NCBI GenBank assembly: GCA_022494885.1
Contig: JAGVSM010004013.1
Coordinates: 62,001 to 126,000, forward strand
Direction of reading: 5' to 3'
DNA length: 64,000 nt
DNA from: Micrasema longulum
Taxonomy: Eukaryota > Arthropoda > Insecta > Trichoptera > Brachycentridae
The position numbers and the translations under genes were made by a program. A model generated the notes under the pieces. That model made no database searches. It saw only the letters and a list, made by a program, of their open reading frames with translations, and was not told the DNA's origin. Shown piece by piece: positions 43,849 through 54,129 of this stretch (positions are counted from its first letter, which is position 1; each line of letters begins with the position of its first letter).

Positions 43849-44010
43849 TTAAATGTATTTTAATGTACTGGTTGGCGCTTTTGCCTACCATGTTGATGTC
43901 GTGCAATGCTTTTCCAAACGCTCTTTCATCTCGTGTATTTACATACAAAATACGCGAGATAAAAGTGGTTTTTACGGCCGCGAGATCTTTTGGAATATCA
44001 CCCCTGGGCT
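43849..44010 (+). repeat. SINE B head fragment joined to repeat S
   Basis: GGCGCTTTTGCCTACCATG resembles the SINE B anticodon arm; then TCTCGTGTATTTACATACAA and TACGCGAGATAAAAG form a hairpin, ending ATCACCCCTGGGCTAAT. Same order as 32645-32860 reversed in part. Confidence 0.4.
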
Positions 44011-44454
44011 AATTGATTATGTTTGCAGTTTATATTAAGGTGATTCTAAACGAAAATATAAAACAAATTATTCGTGGCGCTTTTATATTTTTTTATTGAA
44101 AAATGCCAATTTTACGTTTATTTTCAATGGAAATTTTACAAGACTTGGTTTGCGGAATTTTCACACTGTATTGATTATAACAAATACCATAACGATATAA
44201 TGTAGGTTCTTTTCACAAAATGGTGTACAGAATAAAAAATAACTTCTCTTATTTTTCATTTGGTTTAGTTTTTTTTAGAAAATCATATTTTCTTTATTGA
44301 CAATAATTAAAGACAACTTCGTTAATTTTCGATCGTTATCAGAGTCCTAAGAGTCTTCCCAAGTAAGATTTATAATTCATACAATCATTTTTATAGATTT
44401 TTTTTCATAATTCGTGTTGTACAATTCGATTTTTGATAATACAATATTTTTTTT
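44011..44454. other. Unassigned DNA
   Basis: AT-rich, no recognised features. Confidence 0.3.
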
Positions 44455-44640
44455 TTTTCATTTATTTATTTTTTACATATTTACTACAGCAATTTATGTA
44501 CAAGTAATTATTTATGCAACAAATTAATTAAGTAGTAAAAGTAAACGGATATATTTTTTATTTTTGCTGTTGGTTCATCTAAACTGCCTAACTAGGGATA
44601 GCTTCCCCGTTCTAAGGCAGTAAAGTATGTATTTTATAAT
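44455..44640 (-). repeat. LINE 3' UTR-like DNA
   Basis: A TTTATTTATTTTTTACATAT start and AACTGCCTAACTAGGGATAG resemble 20880-20975 (GACTGTCTAACCAGGGTAAG), suggesting a shared LINE 3' end on the minus strand. Confidence 0.35.
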
Positions 44641-45890
44641 AATATTAAAAAGTAATTACAGTTTTATCATTATGTGTGCTTTTTCAGTCTTAAAAGTAAA
44701 CAATAAATATCCAGAGAAAACATAAATAATACCAAAATCTCTATATCCTAAGTCCTAAGTCATCACTAGTGAAACAGGAAATCAGCTTACGTCCTTCTAC
44801 ATCGGACAACAATTTCTCTGACTCCCTCTGACCAATATGGACCCATGTATGTCCTCATGAGATATTACATTGCCTTGTTATTAAGTTTTATCTATCGAAA
44901 AGTGAGCGAATACTAAATACTTCAATTATACAACATAATTTATCTACACTTCAATAAGACAGTTCGGGCATAACTTAAACGTGCCAAGCTTCCTATTAAA
45001 TAAGTGTATTTAGACAAAACGTTTTTAGTATTTTGAACAAGACAAATTCTTAGACAAGTCGAGTCGGGGGCGCCAGCAAGATTTACTGCTTCTAGGACTA
45101 AGTCTGGAGTGATAAGGTAGGAGGGAGAAATAACAGAGAAGGAAGATACGAGGTAAAATAATGTTTTATCAATTCGTAAAATATCTTGGATAATCGTCTG
45201 CTTCGTATTACCATATCAACAAACAAAATCAAGCGGTGTTTTGGAAGACGGTCGAGCCATTATGCTGTTTTTCACGGCATTCTCAGTTAACTTTTAGTCA
45301 AAAGTTCAATTAGCGTTTACACAAGGATAATACAATATTTTTTTAGTCCCAGGATCCAATGTCCAAGTGTAAACAGCAATTTGTAGGACAGGACATTGTT
45401 CCAAGATGTTGTTTTACTATACTGCCGTCATAAGTGAAACGGCTGTTATTTGCAAAAGTTATATTTTGAGATATCATACATTTTGGTATATCCCCAACAT
45501 TTTTCCTTTTTAAAAATGTATTTTGTTTTATTTACTACATTTTTATTTAACATGTATTGAGACACAAATCCCAACACTATAGGACCAAAGTCATGTGTTG
45601 AATTTATGCAACTTTAAAAAAATCTGTAATTTATTATAAGTAAAAACACAGTATGTCAATTGTTTCTAAAACATAACATTTGTGTGTCATATCTACATTG
45701 AGTTTTTTCTTATGAATCTCTAGATATTGTATTATTGCTTTAAAAACCTCAACTAAAACATTATTTCGTTTTTTGTGTTGAATTTTTTTGCTGCTCTTTT
45801 TTTACGTCATATTTAACTTATTTTGTGAACAAGCTGACTTCTTCCTCATGATGGAAGTAAAGTCTTTAGTCTTTAGGATTTTAGTTAGGT
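44641..45890. other. Unassigned AT-rich DNA
   Basis: No coding similarity or within-window repeats apart from TTGAGACACAAATCCCAAC (45557), also at 51563. Confidence 0.3.
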
Positions 45891-45904
45891 GGCCCCGTCC
45901 CAGT

Positions 45905-46375
45905 TGTTAATAGACGTTGTAGTTTAAATGCAGATTTATTGCGTGACGAATAAGATACAGCACTTGGTTGTGTAGAGCAAGCGAAGCGGCGATGATGAGT
46001 TGAAGATACTGCGCTTAAATTACAAGCTAGAACTGAGTGACTGACTGACTAAACTTTACCAGACTGGGCGTCGACTGCGCCCTGTCGTCTCTTTATAGGC
46101 CACGTTCCTTTGTTCTTCATATCTTCATGGTAGGGACGTTGTTAATGTAATGCAGAACGTTTATCTCGTGTTTCGCAGAATGTAATGAATTGAATTCAAT
46201 AGAAAACCCTGACTTGCTTCATCGGTCGTCACCCTATAATTTCAGGTGAAATTATTTAGCACGTGTGTATCCTAGATCGATTGTATAAAAAAACTATGAA
46301 AGTAGGCTAAATGTCGTCGAAATGCGATCTTTCAGACGAACTATGTAACTTTATTTATGCTAGTCTTAAGAAACA
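45905..46375 (-). mobile_element. Candidate solo LTR
   Basis: On the minus strand: TATA-like GGCCTATAAAGAGACGAC (about 46090-46107), initiator-rich TCAGTCAGTCACTCAGT, CGCAATAAATCTGC poly-A signal (45935-45940), and an end ...CTATTAACA followed by ACTGGGACGGGG, like the LTR/primer-site junction at 63651. The 5' border is uncertain; a TGTTTC at 46375 would give 471 bp. Confidence 0.4.
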
Positions 46376-46554
46376 TCTCTTATTTTGAAGTAATTATGTT
46401 TTTTCTTCATGTATTTTGTTTTTTAGTACATATTTTTGACTAAATCTTCCTTTGACCTGTCTGTTTTTTGGTTGGCTGGAAGATATTGCTTTTAGCAATT
46501 AGTACTTAAAGATTTAAAACAAAAAATGTGTGATAAAAACATGTATGAGGTGCT

Positions 46555-46850
46555 CAAATAATGTCGAGATCCGTGCATTATATAATGCTGAGATAAGCAT
46601 AATCGACCAAATCAAGAAAGGAGCTCGGCGTTGGATTGCACAAGTAGAGCGAATGGACAACGATTTACGATGCAAATGTTGATAGTAGAAAACTAGGAAG
46701 ACCGAGAAGGACATGGCATGATCAAGTCCAACAAAAGAAATACTATCAAAAGTCGGAAAAAACGTATGTATGCAAAGACAGGGTGATATGGCGTGCTATT
46801 GTCTCTGCCTACCTCTACGGGGAAACGGCGTGATGGTTTGTTTGTGTGTG
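46555..46850 (+). pseudogene. RTE-like LINE C-terminal remnant
   Basis: Frames: IRALYNAEISIIDQIKKGAR RWIAQVERMDNDL, then KLGRPRRTWHDQVQQ, then CKDRVIWRAIVSAYLYGETA, stop. The xRWxxxVxRM...GRPRRTWxDxV...R ending is typical of RTE-type ORFs. Related ends at 9345, 14320, 49855 and 50865. Confidence 0.65.
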
Positions 46851-47084
46851 TGACGCCATGTTGCAGTATTTATGTACAACAATTAGGGTTTTTACTGCAT
46901 TAACTTTCGCAGGAATCGAGGGGCGTAATTTATACCGCCTTATTTACAAACTTCTATGTTTATTAGACTCATAAATCTTATCCAGTCCTGACTGTCACAA
47001 GTCTTGGGTACTTTTCCTAACAGCTGTACATTCCTTCATTCCTTTCTTGTCTAGCAAGAAACAATGTTTGAGGGTAGGCATTCA

Positions 47085-47200
47085 AGTGACGCATTCTGCG
47101 TCCGGGTGGATTTAGAATACAGTTATGTGTGTGAAATAAAACCAGAACCCAGCACAAGTGTTTTTGTCTCGATGGCTACTCTCAATTTAAAATCTTAAAA
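47085..47200 (+). repeat. Repeat S copy
   Basis: CGTCCGGGTGGATTTAGAAT ACAGTTATG, CCAGAACCCAGCACAAGTGT TTTTGTCTCGAT; aligns with the reverse of 41968-42045 and 38825-38875. Confidence 0.45.
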
Positions 47201-47294
47201 TATGAAATCGAGTGGAGGGAACAGTAAGTAACTTATATAATATCGTCATTTATTTAAATACCCAAACATACAAATTGTCAACAGCTTTATCTCT

Positions 47295-47740
47295 AACATC
47301 TAACAACAGAGATGAAGAACATTTTAGAGAAGGTAATATAGAAGTCTAGGTCTTATGACCTGTCATTGGCTGGTTTAATAGTATGTTTGTTATGTATGTG
47401 TTATATTTAAATAAATGAATTGAATTAAGTGGCCACTTTACACACTGAGTAACATTCACCATTCTGCCCTTATTTTAACATCTATATTCCTTCAATTCTT
47501 ACATCCGTTGATGTTTGTGAAGTTAAAGAGCCGAAATCTTTATTTATGCGGGTAAAATTCATTCAAATCATTCAAACATCAACAGGGAGTTGAATCCAGT
47601 CCTTGTTTACAAAAAAAATGACAAACTCAAAATATTGTTGATAAATCCACCTGATCCACGAAGAAGTATAGAAATTGACAAAATAAATTTTTCAGGCGTT
47701 GCCTAGTATGTAGGTGAAATAATTCAATTAGTAAAATATG
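47295..47740 (+). repeat. Repeat E copy 9 with a ~45-bp insertion
   Basis: Has CTAACAACAGAGATGAAGAA, TATGACCTGTCATTGGCTGG, GTGGCCACTTTACACACTGA and AGGCGTTGCCTAGTATG. At 47378-47425 the sequence is split by TAGTATGTTTGTTATGTATG... ending TTTAAATAAATGAATTGAAT. Confidence 0.65.
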
Positions 47741-47835
47741 AAATGCCTGCATAGAAGGGAGACCAGATCACAAAGGCATATTCTAACAGAGGACGAACAA
47801 GTGAGGAATATTGATTAGTAATATCAATTAAAGGC
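47740..47835 (-). pseudogene. Jockey-like reverse transcriptase scrap
   Basis: Minus frame SLVRPLLEYAFVIWSPFYAG, the (LVRPxLEYAxxVWSPxY) motif that follows the palm in jockey-group enzymes. Only about 30 codons. From 47836 to 48345 nothing else is recognised. Confidence 0.6.
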
Positions 47836-48345
47836 AAAATAGATAGATTGATATACCATATGTTAACAAAAAGTGGACTGTAGCGAAAAAACGAATTTCA
47901 TTCTGTTTTGTAAAAGGTTGAAAATATTTGAAGAAAGGAAAGCAACACAGATATGGACCTACCTTTAATACGATGTTCTTCAATTTTGGGCACTGGATGA
48001 TAAAATTCACTATGAATTATGTAACGGTTTATGATAACTTTTACAACGACGCGCGTCGAATCCAAGAATTTTATGCACTCTTTTGTATTTTTTTTAAATT
48101 TAAAAAAAATATATATTAATTGAAATCTACAGTCATATACAATAATAAGGTTATAATATAGTAGGTACTTAAAACTAGACTAAAAATGATCTCAAACTTA
48201 TAATTATCAATATACGAAATGGGACAAAAATAAATTTATATTACACAAGAATAGAATTTGGAAAACTATAAATAAAATGTTTGTACATATTTACCATTGT
48301 AAATTAAAAATAATTTAAAAAAAATAATATTGTATTTACCCATCA

Positions 48346-48630
48346 CTACCCACGGTGACAATGCCTGCACGCTGTCGCTGATTTCCCTTTTGAATTTATT
48401 TTATTATTCAAGTTGAAGATATCACTCGCATTGGCTCCAATAATATTATTATATAAGTTGCATATTCTATAAATGCGCGAATTTTTTGCTGCATTAGTGT
48501 TTACATCGGTGCAGTTAAAAAATTTGGTGTGACGGATGCGTTTAAGAGGTACATGGAAATTAATTAAACTTAGTAAATTGGGGCAGTCAGTAATGACATT
48601 TAAAAGCTTAAATAGGTCAAATAATGTCAA
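48346..48630 (-). pseudogene. Jockey-like LINE ORF2 C terminus
   Basis: FDLFKLLNVITDCPNLLSLI NFHVPLKRIRHTKFF then RIYRICNLYNNI, the same ending as 29412-29633 and 9660-9850. The frame stays open but is only 94 codons. Confidence 0.7.
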
Positions 48631-48864
48631 AATGTTGTTTTGTTTTGTTTCAAATACAAATGTTTTAATTTTGTAGTTCTTCTATATTGATGTCAGGTAG
48701 GTACCATAAGGATGGGTCAGGGGAAGGACGGGAAAGAAAGGTAATTAGCCAGGAATAATATCGATAAATGCTGTTATTTACTAATCACCATTTTCTTCGC
48801 GGATGTAATGTGTATATTTTATTATCCACCATTGATAAGCAGCTTTATTTTTTAAATGTTTTTC

Positions 48865-49140
48865 AACAGAGAGAATTTTTTTTGAGAAAAGCACACGGAA
48901 GTCTAGGCATTTACAGGGCTTATGGCCTATCATTGGCTTGTTAAAGTGGCCACTTTACACTCTGTGTAACATTTCCTCAACTCTTCAATCTGTTGGCTTT
49001 TGTGAAGTAAAAAAGCTGAAACCTTTATCATGTGGGTGTGATTAATCCGGCTGAACCAATTCACCTACCAATCCATACCATACCATTTTCCAGCCTGTCC
49101 GCAAAAATTTTGACATACTCAAAACATTGTTAAGCTTTAT
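48865..49140 (+). repeat. Repeat E copy 10
   Basis: TTTCAACAGAGAGAATTTTT, GGAAGTCTAGGCATTTACAG, GGCCTATCATTGGCTTGTTA and a tail TTTTGACATACTCAAAACAT. Confidence 0.6.
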
Positions 49141-49348
49141 TTTTATTTACATCACACTACCTTCTGCATCCATGAAAAACACAAACATTTTTTTTTTAAT
49201 GGCGTTATCTATCTGAATTTGGCCGATTTTTTTTCTTGAATGGACATATCTTCAAATTTGATTATGAACTAATGATGTATGTAAAAACCTGTTAGAAATT
49301 ATTTAATATTATCTTGCCACCGGTTTTTTGCATTATAATAATTAATAT

Positions 49349-49550
49349 CGGCCTCGTGGTGTAGTGGTCAGTGCGTTTACCAACCATGCAAGAGGTCTCG
49401 GGTTCGATTCCCGACATGGTTGACATGAAATATTTATTTAAAAATGTGTGTTTACACTAGGATATTTCATAGTTCTTGATCTGGTACCTGAAGCGTATTG
49501 GTGTATCAATGCAGTGCCCTATGCACCATTAGGCACAGAAAGGGAATGGT
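49349..49550 (+). mobile_element. SINE B copy 3
   Basis: CGGCCTCGTGGTGTAGTGGT, ACCATGCAAGAGGTCTCGGG, TTCGATTCCCGACATGGT, body ending CAGTGCCCTATGCACCATTA. Confidence 0.9.
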
Positions 49551-49854
49551 GATGAATAATCAATATCCACCTTCAGAAGATGTTTACAACAAACTACAAT
49601 AATTAGGAATCGGTTTTTAAAACACGATATGGCGATTTAGATATTCTTTTTTTAAAACTTTTTTAATTTAAAGCCAGCATAGATTTCCTGATTTCTTTAT
49701 AAAAACTCATTAAAACATGCTAAAAATCGGCTTAAAAAATATTAAAGTCTTACCGTTTTTTCAAAACACGATATTTTATCGTGTACGCTAATGAAATATA
49801 AAAGAAAATTTTTAAATATTATACATATAAATTATAAATAAGATTATCTTCGAG

Positions 49855-49985
49855 TGAATGGACGGTGAAAGAACGGCAAAGATGATTTGAGATGCGAATG
49901 TTGATGGATGCACAAAACGATAAAGACATGGCACGATCTAATGCAACAAATACTTGAAGATGGATATTTGGACATTAGAGTGGGC
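49855..49985 (+). pseudogene. RTE-like LINE remnant
   Basis: GCGAATGTTGATGGATGCAC, AAAGACATGGCACGATCTAA parallels 46672-46728 (GCAAATGTTGATAG, GACATGGCATGATCAA). Degenerate. Confidence 0.45.
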
Positions 49986-49994
49986 CGATGATTA

Positions 49995-50310
49995 ATTAAT
50001 TATGGATAACTTATATAGCGCTATTTTCGTAATAAAATACCTCAAGGGATGATGTATGAAGTTTTTTTTTCTTGGACATCAAAGTGAAAGAGGTCTAAAA
50101 AGTTATATAAAAAAATATTCCATACTACTTTTGGCCCTCAATTATTGTAATTATTACTATGAATAACTTATATAGCGCCATTTTCGTAATATAATAGAGC
50201 GCTTTACATTGTGATTATATAGATAAATAAATTGAATTGAAGCTTTTAAATTGGTTATTAAAATAAATCAATTTATTTTGTTATCACATGCTACGGATTT
50301 ATTCAAATGA
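49995..50310 (-). repeat. Two LINE-beta 3' ends
   Basis: 49995-50055 (ATTATGGATAACTTATATAG, AATACCTCAAGGGATG) and 50155-50310 (AATAACTTATATAGCGCCAT, TTATCACATGCTACGGATTT) are reversed LINE-beta 3' UTRs. Confidence 0.65.
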
Positions 50311-50864
50311 TTGTTTAAACCGAGGTTTGAAATTTATTACTGTCTGAACATTTTGTTAATTATGTATTTTGATAAAAAAAAATTGTTGGTTAAGATATAA
50401 CTTAATCACATTACGAATTGGAACACGTTTTAAATCTACCGAAATGCATCAAGTTTATACTCCGCGGAACTGATTCCACTGATCGCCTGGTCAATATTGA
50501 CAAAAACAATGGCTCATTAAAACAATACTACCCATTTATTATAAAACAAAGTGCAACTCACGCCCTTAGATGCTTATTTAATAAGGTTGAATGCACATTA
50601 TACAATTTGATTTAACTGATTTTCTTACTTAAATACGAAAGGACAGCCGTTCAAAAAATCGACTTTTTTGAAAGCTCTGGTTGAGGGCCAAAAGTAGCAT
50701 CGAATATTTTTTTGATATTTTTTGCATTCCGAGTAATCCAAATGGCAACCTTTTAGACCCCTTTCATTTCAAAATTCTGGAAAAAAATATCGGCCGACCC
50801 TAACAGACATGTTAAGAGTAGGAATAATCGGCGTGCGTGCATTTAAATATGTATGAATGTAAAC
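50311..50864. other. Unassigned DNA
   Basis: GGCCCTCAATTATTG (50131) and its reversed partner GGTTGAGGGCCAAAAGTAGC (50681), with CTTTCAAAAAA-like flanks and GAGGTCTAAAA/TTTTAGACCCC, form a loose inverted pair about 600 bp apart, perhaps a MITE holding the LINE-beta tail. A 65-codon open frame (50418-50615) has no known motif. Confidence 0.35.
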
Positions 50865-50950
50865 AAAACTAGGTCTGTATGCAAAGACATAGTGAACTGG
50901 CTTTTTGTCCTCTCTGCTTACACCTTAAGGGAACCGACATGATGGTTTGT
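50865..50950 (+). pseudogene. RTE-like LINE tail
   Basis: CKDIVNWLFVLSAYTLREPT then stop and TGGTTTGTCT, aligning to the end at 46770-46845. From 50951 to 51362 nothing is recognised. Confidence 0.45.
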
Positions 50951-51362
50951 CTATTTGTTTTTGTTTAAATATGTGCAATGTATAACAAAAAATATTTATG
51001 AAAATAACAGTTCAATATGCAGGCGTATTTGAAGTAAGATCGAACGCCCCTTTTACATACATATAATGTACATATCTCCGTGTAATATCTTCTTGCACAT
51101 CCTTGACAGGGTAATAATCAGGATTTTAAATTCATTCTGGGGGGTCGCTGAAGTGTCAGGACTCCCACTGTTTCTCACAGAAAGGGAATTTACAAATAAA
51201 AAGAGGATATAAATCTATAGCAAAGGTACCCTACCTGAAAATAACTGTGGTTATTATTTTCACGGTTTTTTTTTGGCCACAATGATATGAGAACTGAGAA
51301 CTGTTATCTGTTATGTTGCCAATTTGATATAAGCGTATTAAATCTATTAAGGTTGAGTATCG

Positions 51363-51432
51363 GATTGTGGTCCTGTGGCTAGGTAGCGGACTCACGGATT
51401 TGATCTCCGAGGTTCTAACCCTATATTTTTTT
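51363..51432 (+). mobile_element. SINE A head fragment
   Basis: GGATTGTGGTCCTGTGGCTA, GGTAGCGGACTCACGGATT, GAGGTTCTAACCCTAT. The body is missing. Confidence 0.7.
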
Positions 51433-51654
51433 CAGTTTTAGTGCCAAAATACGACGCACGACGTCTATTGACAAAAAATCAAAATAAATGCTGGACAGTT
51501 AAAAATTGCAAGAGAATGTTCCTAGGAACTTCACTAGACTTTAAAAAATCATCACAAGATTATTGAGACACAAATCCCAACTCCATAAAAATATACATAA
51601 AATATGTATTTTGTATTTAAAATATGTATATTAAACAATAATTTAGTGCTGTGA

Positions 51655-51710
51655 ATCACCACTGTAATTGTGTAATTGGGTCTTCTGGCCTTTTGTGGTG
51701 CAAAAAATAA
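51655..51710 (+). mobile_element. SINE C 3' fragment
   Basis: TCACCACTGTAATTGTGTAA, TGGGTCTTCTGGCCTTTTGT then GGTGCAAAAAATAAG, as the end of SINE C at 52.8 kb. Confidence 0.65.
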
Positions 51711-51944
51711 GAAGAATATTACTATGTTATAACAAAAATGAAAAAAATTGCAAAAACGTATAACAAAAAAACCACAGAATATAAAATAAACAACAAACTT
51801 CGTAAATGAAAAACAACTTCGGCATCATCTAACAATCTTAATTCCATAAAGAGCCATTTACAGATTATAAAAACGAAAATTATCATAATCATCAATCTCT
51901 TTCTGAACCTAAGAGTACATAGTGCACTGCATATAAACACCACA

Positions 51945-52985
51945 AAATAGTGCAAGAAAAGAAGGAAGCATGGTTAAATCTGCTGACAGTGAATAAAGCG
52001 ATTGGTAGTAGGTATGCAGAATTAAAAAGCATATATAATGAATGTAAGAAGAGAGTGAAACAAGGTGTGTGTGAACGAAAGAAATTGTTGAAAGAAAAAG
52101 AGGGTATCAAAATGACCGAGAACTTCCAAGAAAATATAAAGATATTTTGGAAAGCGGTGAAAAATTCCCGAAACAGTAATGAAAGTAGATGCATGACAGC
52201 TATAAAAAGAAAAGATGGGAAAATGGTGACGAATGATAGTGGAATAAAAACAAGATGGAAGGAATACTTTGAGGAGGTGTATGAAACAAATACAGGAAAT
52301 ATAAGCACTGCAGCACCTCCTCAGGTAAGTTTAAATGCATATGATGGTACGACAGAGATAAGAATGGAAGAAATAAGAATTGCTGCCAAATATATGAAGA
52401 ATGGAAAAGCGCAAGGTTTTGATAATGTTGCTACAGAGTTTAGAAAGGCGGGTGGTGAAATACTTTTTGTATGGCTGCACAAACTTTTCAACCGATGTTT
52501 AGAGGAAGAATACACTCCTCCAGACTGGAGAAGGGCCGTTGTTATGCCTCTATACAAGGGAAAAGGTTCAAGAGTAGAATGCGGAAATTATAGAGCAATC
52601 AGCCTTTTGAGCGCTGTTGGCAAAATGTATGGAAGAATACTGATTGAGAGAGTAAGAAAAGTTACAAAGGATAGAGTGTGGGATATTAGATATGTAGAGG
52701 CGGCCTCCATGGTGTAGTGGTCAAAACGCTTGACTCACGCACGGAAGGTTCCGGGTTCGATTCCCGGTGAGAACACAAAAATTAAAAAATGTGATTTTTC
52801 TCAAGCCTGGGTGCTCTGTGATGTAATTCACCACTGTAATTAGGCCTCCTGGCCTGTTTTGGCGCAAAAAAAAAATGTTAAAAAAATAGATTCAACTCCC
52901 TAGGGAGCTGTTTAAAATTTAAAAAAAAAAAAGTAAAATGTAAAATATTCAGAGTGGTTTTATGAATGGAAGAGGTATTGTATTA
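51945..52985 (+). pseudogene. RTE-like LINE reverse transcriptase N-terminal part, split by a SINE
   Basis: About 250 codons stay open (51950-52687). They show the pre-RT linker KEKKEAW-type start, the KNGKAQGFDNVATEFRKAGG segment, then PPDWRRAVVMPLYKGKGSRV and CGNYRAISLLSAVGKMYGRI, i.e. RT motif 0-1 of RTE-like non-LTR elements. The frame is interrupted after RVWDI by a SINE C and resumes in the same frame at 52950 as QSGFMNGRGI before a LINE-beta tail cuts it off at about 52985. Endonuclease and catalytic palm are absent. Confidence 0.8.
52688..52944 (+). mobile_element. SINE C copy 3 inside the RTE ORF
   Basis: CGGCCTCCATGGTGTAGTGG, GGTTCCGGGTTCGATTCCCG, body to GGCCTCCTGGCCTGTTTTGG and an A run; then a scrap of repeat E (GATTCAACTCCCTAGGGAGC) and another A run. 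ATATT on each side (52683-52687, 52945-52949) is the likely target duplication. Confidence 0.85.
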
Positions 52986-52989
52986 AAAA

Positions 52990-53242
52990 AAATGGCAATG
53001 TATAAGTTATCCATGATAATAATAATCTCCTGGAAAGAAAACAATCAGACAAAACCAAGTACTTCTTATGTTTCGGAAAAAACTTAAAGCCGTTTGAGTA
53101 AATCCGTAGCATGTGATAACAAAGTTCATGGTTTTTTAATAGTTAAAGTTAAAATTAAATTTATTTGTATATATAAGCCCTTGAGGTAACAAATTATGAA
53201 AATGGCGCTGTATAAGTTATCCATAATAATAATAATAATCTA
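52990..53242 (+). repeat. Two LINE-beta 3' ends in tandem
   Basis: 52990-53023 (AATGTATAAGTTATCCATGA, TAATAATAATC) and 53062-53242 (TATGTTTCGGAAAAAACTTA ... GCGCTGTATAAGTTATCCAT, AATAAT). From 53243 to 53585 nothing is recognised. Confidence 0.65.
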
Positions 53243-53585
53243 TTTCTAACCAGTGTACGAATGGAAATCAAATAACACTAAAAAATCATTTCCTCAAATT
53301 ATTTCTCGATAACCCTTGACCTATGTAAGTTAATGTTAAATAATATATTATAATTTGTTTTCAATAAGGTTTCCGAGATTTGTCCATTTTTGTTTTAATT
53401 ATGTTCAAATAAATGTATTGTTATCTGATAATCTTTAACTGTACCTATCCCAGAAAGAGTTTGCTAACTCATGGGAATACAATTATGTTTTGTACATTTT
53501 TGTATTTTGAAATAAAAAAAAGAAAAAAACTTAAGTAATATTAGCTAATAAAAATAAGTAGTAATTTATGTTTGTCTCTTCATTA

Positions 53586-53860
53586 GTGGGTGCAGTTGCC
53601 AGCTAGTTCCCGGAGTAGGCAGTAGGTAGCAGCGTCAGCGCCAACGCGTCTGGTCTCGAGTGCATTCTATGGATGATGCTGTTGGTTAGTAAGTGAATGG
53701 CCACGTGTTTAAGTGTGACCTATAATGCATGCTCTGGCTCAGTTCTGTAAGGGAAACGGAACGAGAAATGCCCCACACGTGTTGCTAAACACGTGTTAAC
53801 TGTTTACTGCACTATGTAACTAATTACTGCGCAAACTGCACATTCCACAAACTGATTCCT
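53586..53860. promoter_or_regulatory. Candidate regulatory region with three CACGTG E-boxes
   Basis: A non-repetitive, higher-GC patch about 18 kb upstream of netrin. CACGTG occurs at 53702-53707, 53776-53781 and 53790-53795, two of them as ACACGTGT only 14 bp apart. CACGTG binds bHLH proteins such as Clock/Cycle or Myc/Max. Could equally belong to another gene's promoter outside view. Confidence 0.3.
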
Positions 53861-54129
53861 ATTTTTTTAGAGTTATTTCGATCGTTCAGTTCATTAGTTA
53901 AACCAACCCAAAACAACGAGATTTGAGTTTTTGTTCTTCTTTTCCTTTTTTTTTAAATTATCTTTTTGTACACCATGTTAATCGTGCATTAGTGGGCTTA
54001 TTGTCAAATGTAAATTTATTCCAAACAACCAATAAAATAAAAGTTTATTTCTTATAATTCAAGTTAGAAAACATATTCAATAGAAAATAATTTAGAAAGC
54101 GTAAGATATATAAAAAAGAAATAACTGGA
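53861..54129. other. Unassigned DNA
   Basis: Short AT-rich stretch, nothing recognised. Confidence 0.3.

Noticed and set aside
51892..52308. 138-codon minus-strand ORF, hydrophobic and Phe-rich
   Set aside because: Antisense shadow of the Lys-rich RTE-like reverse transcriptase frame.
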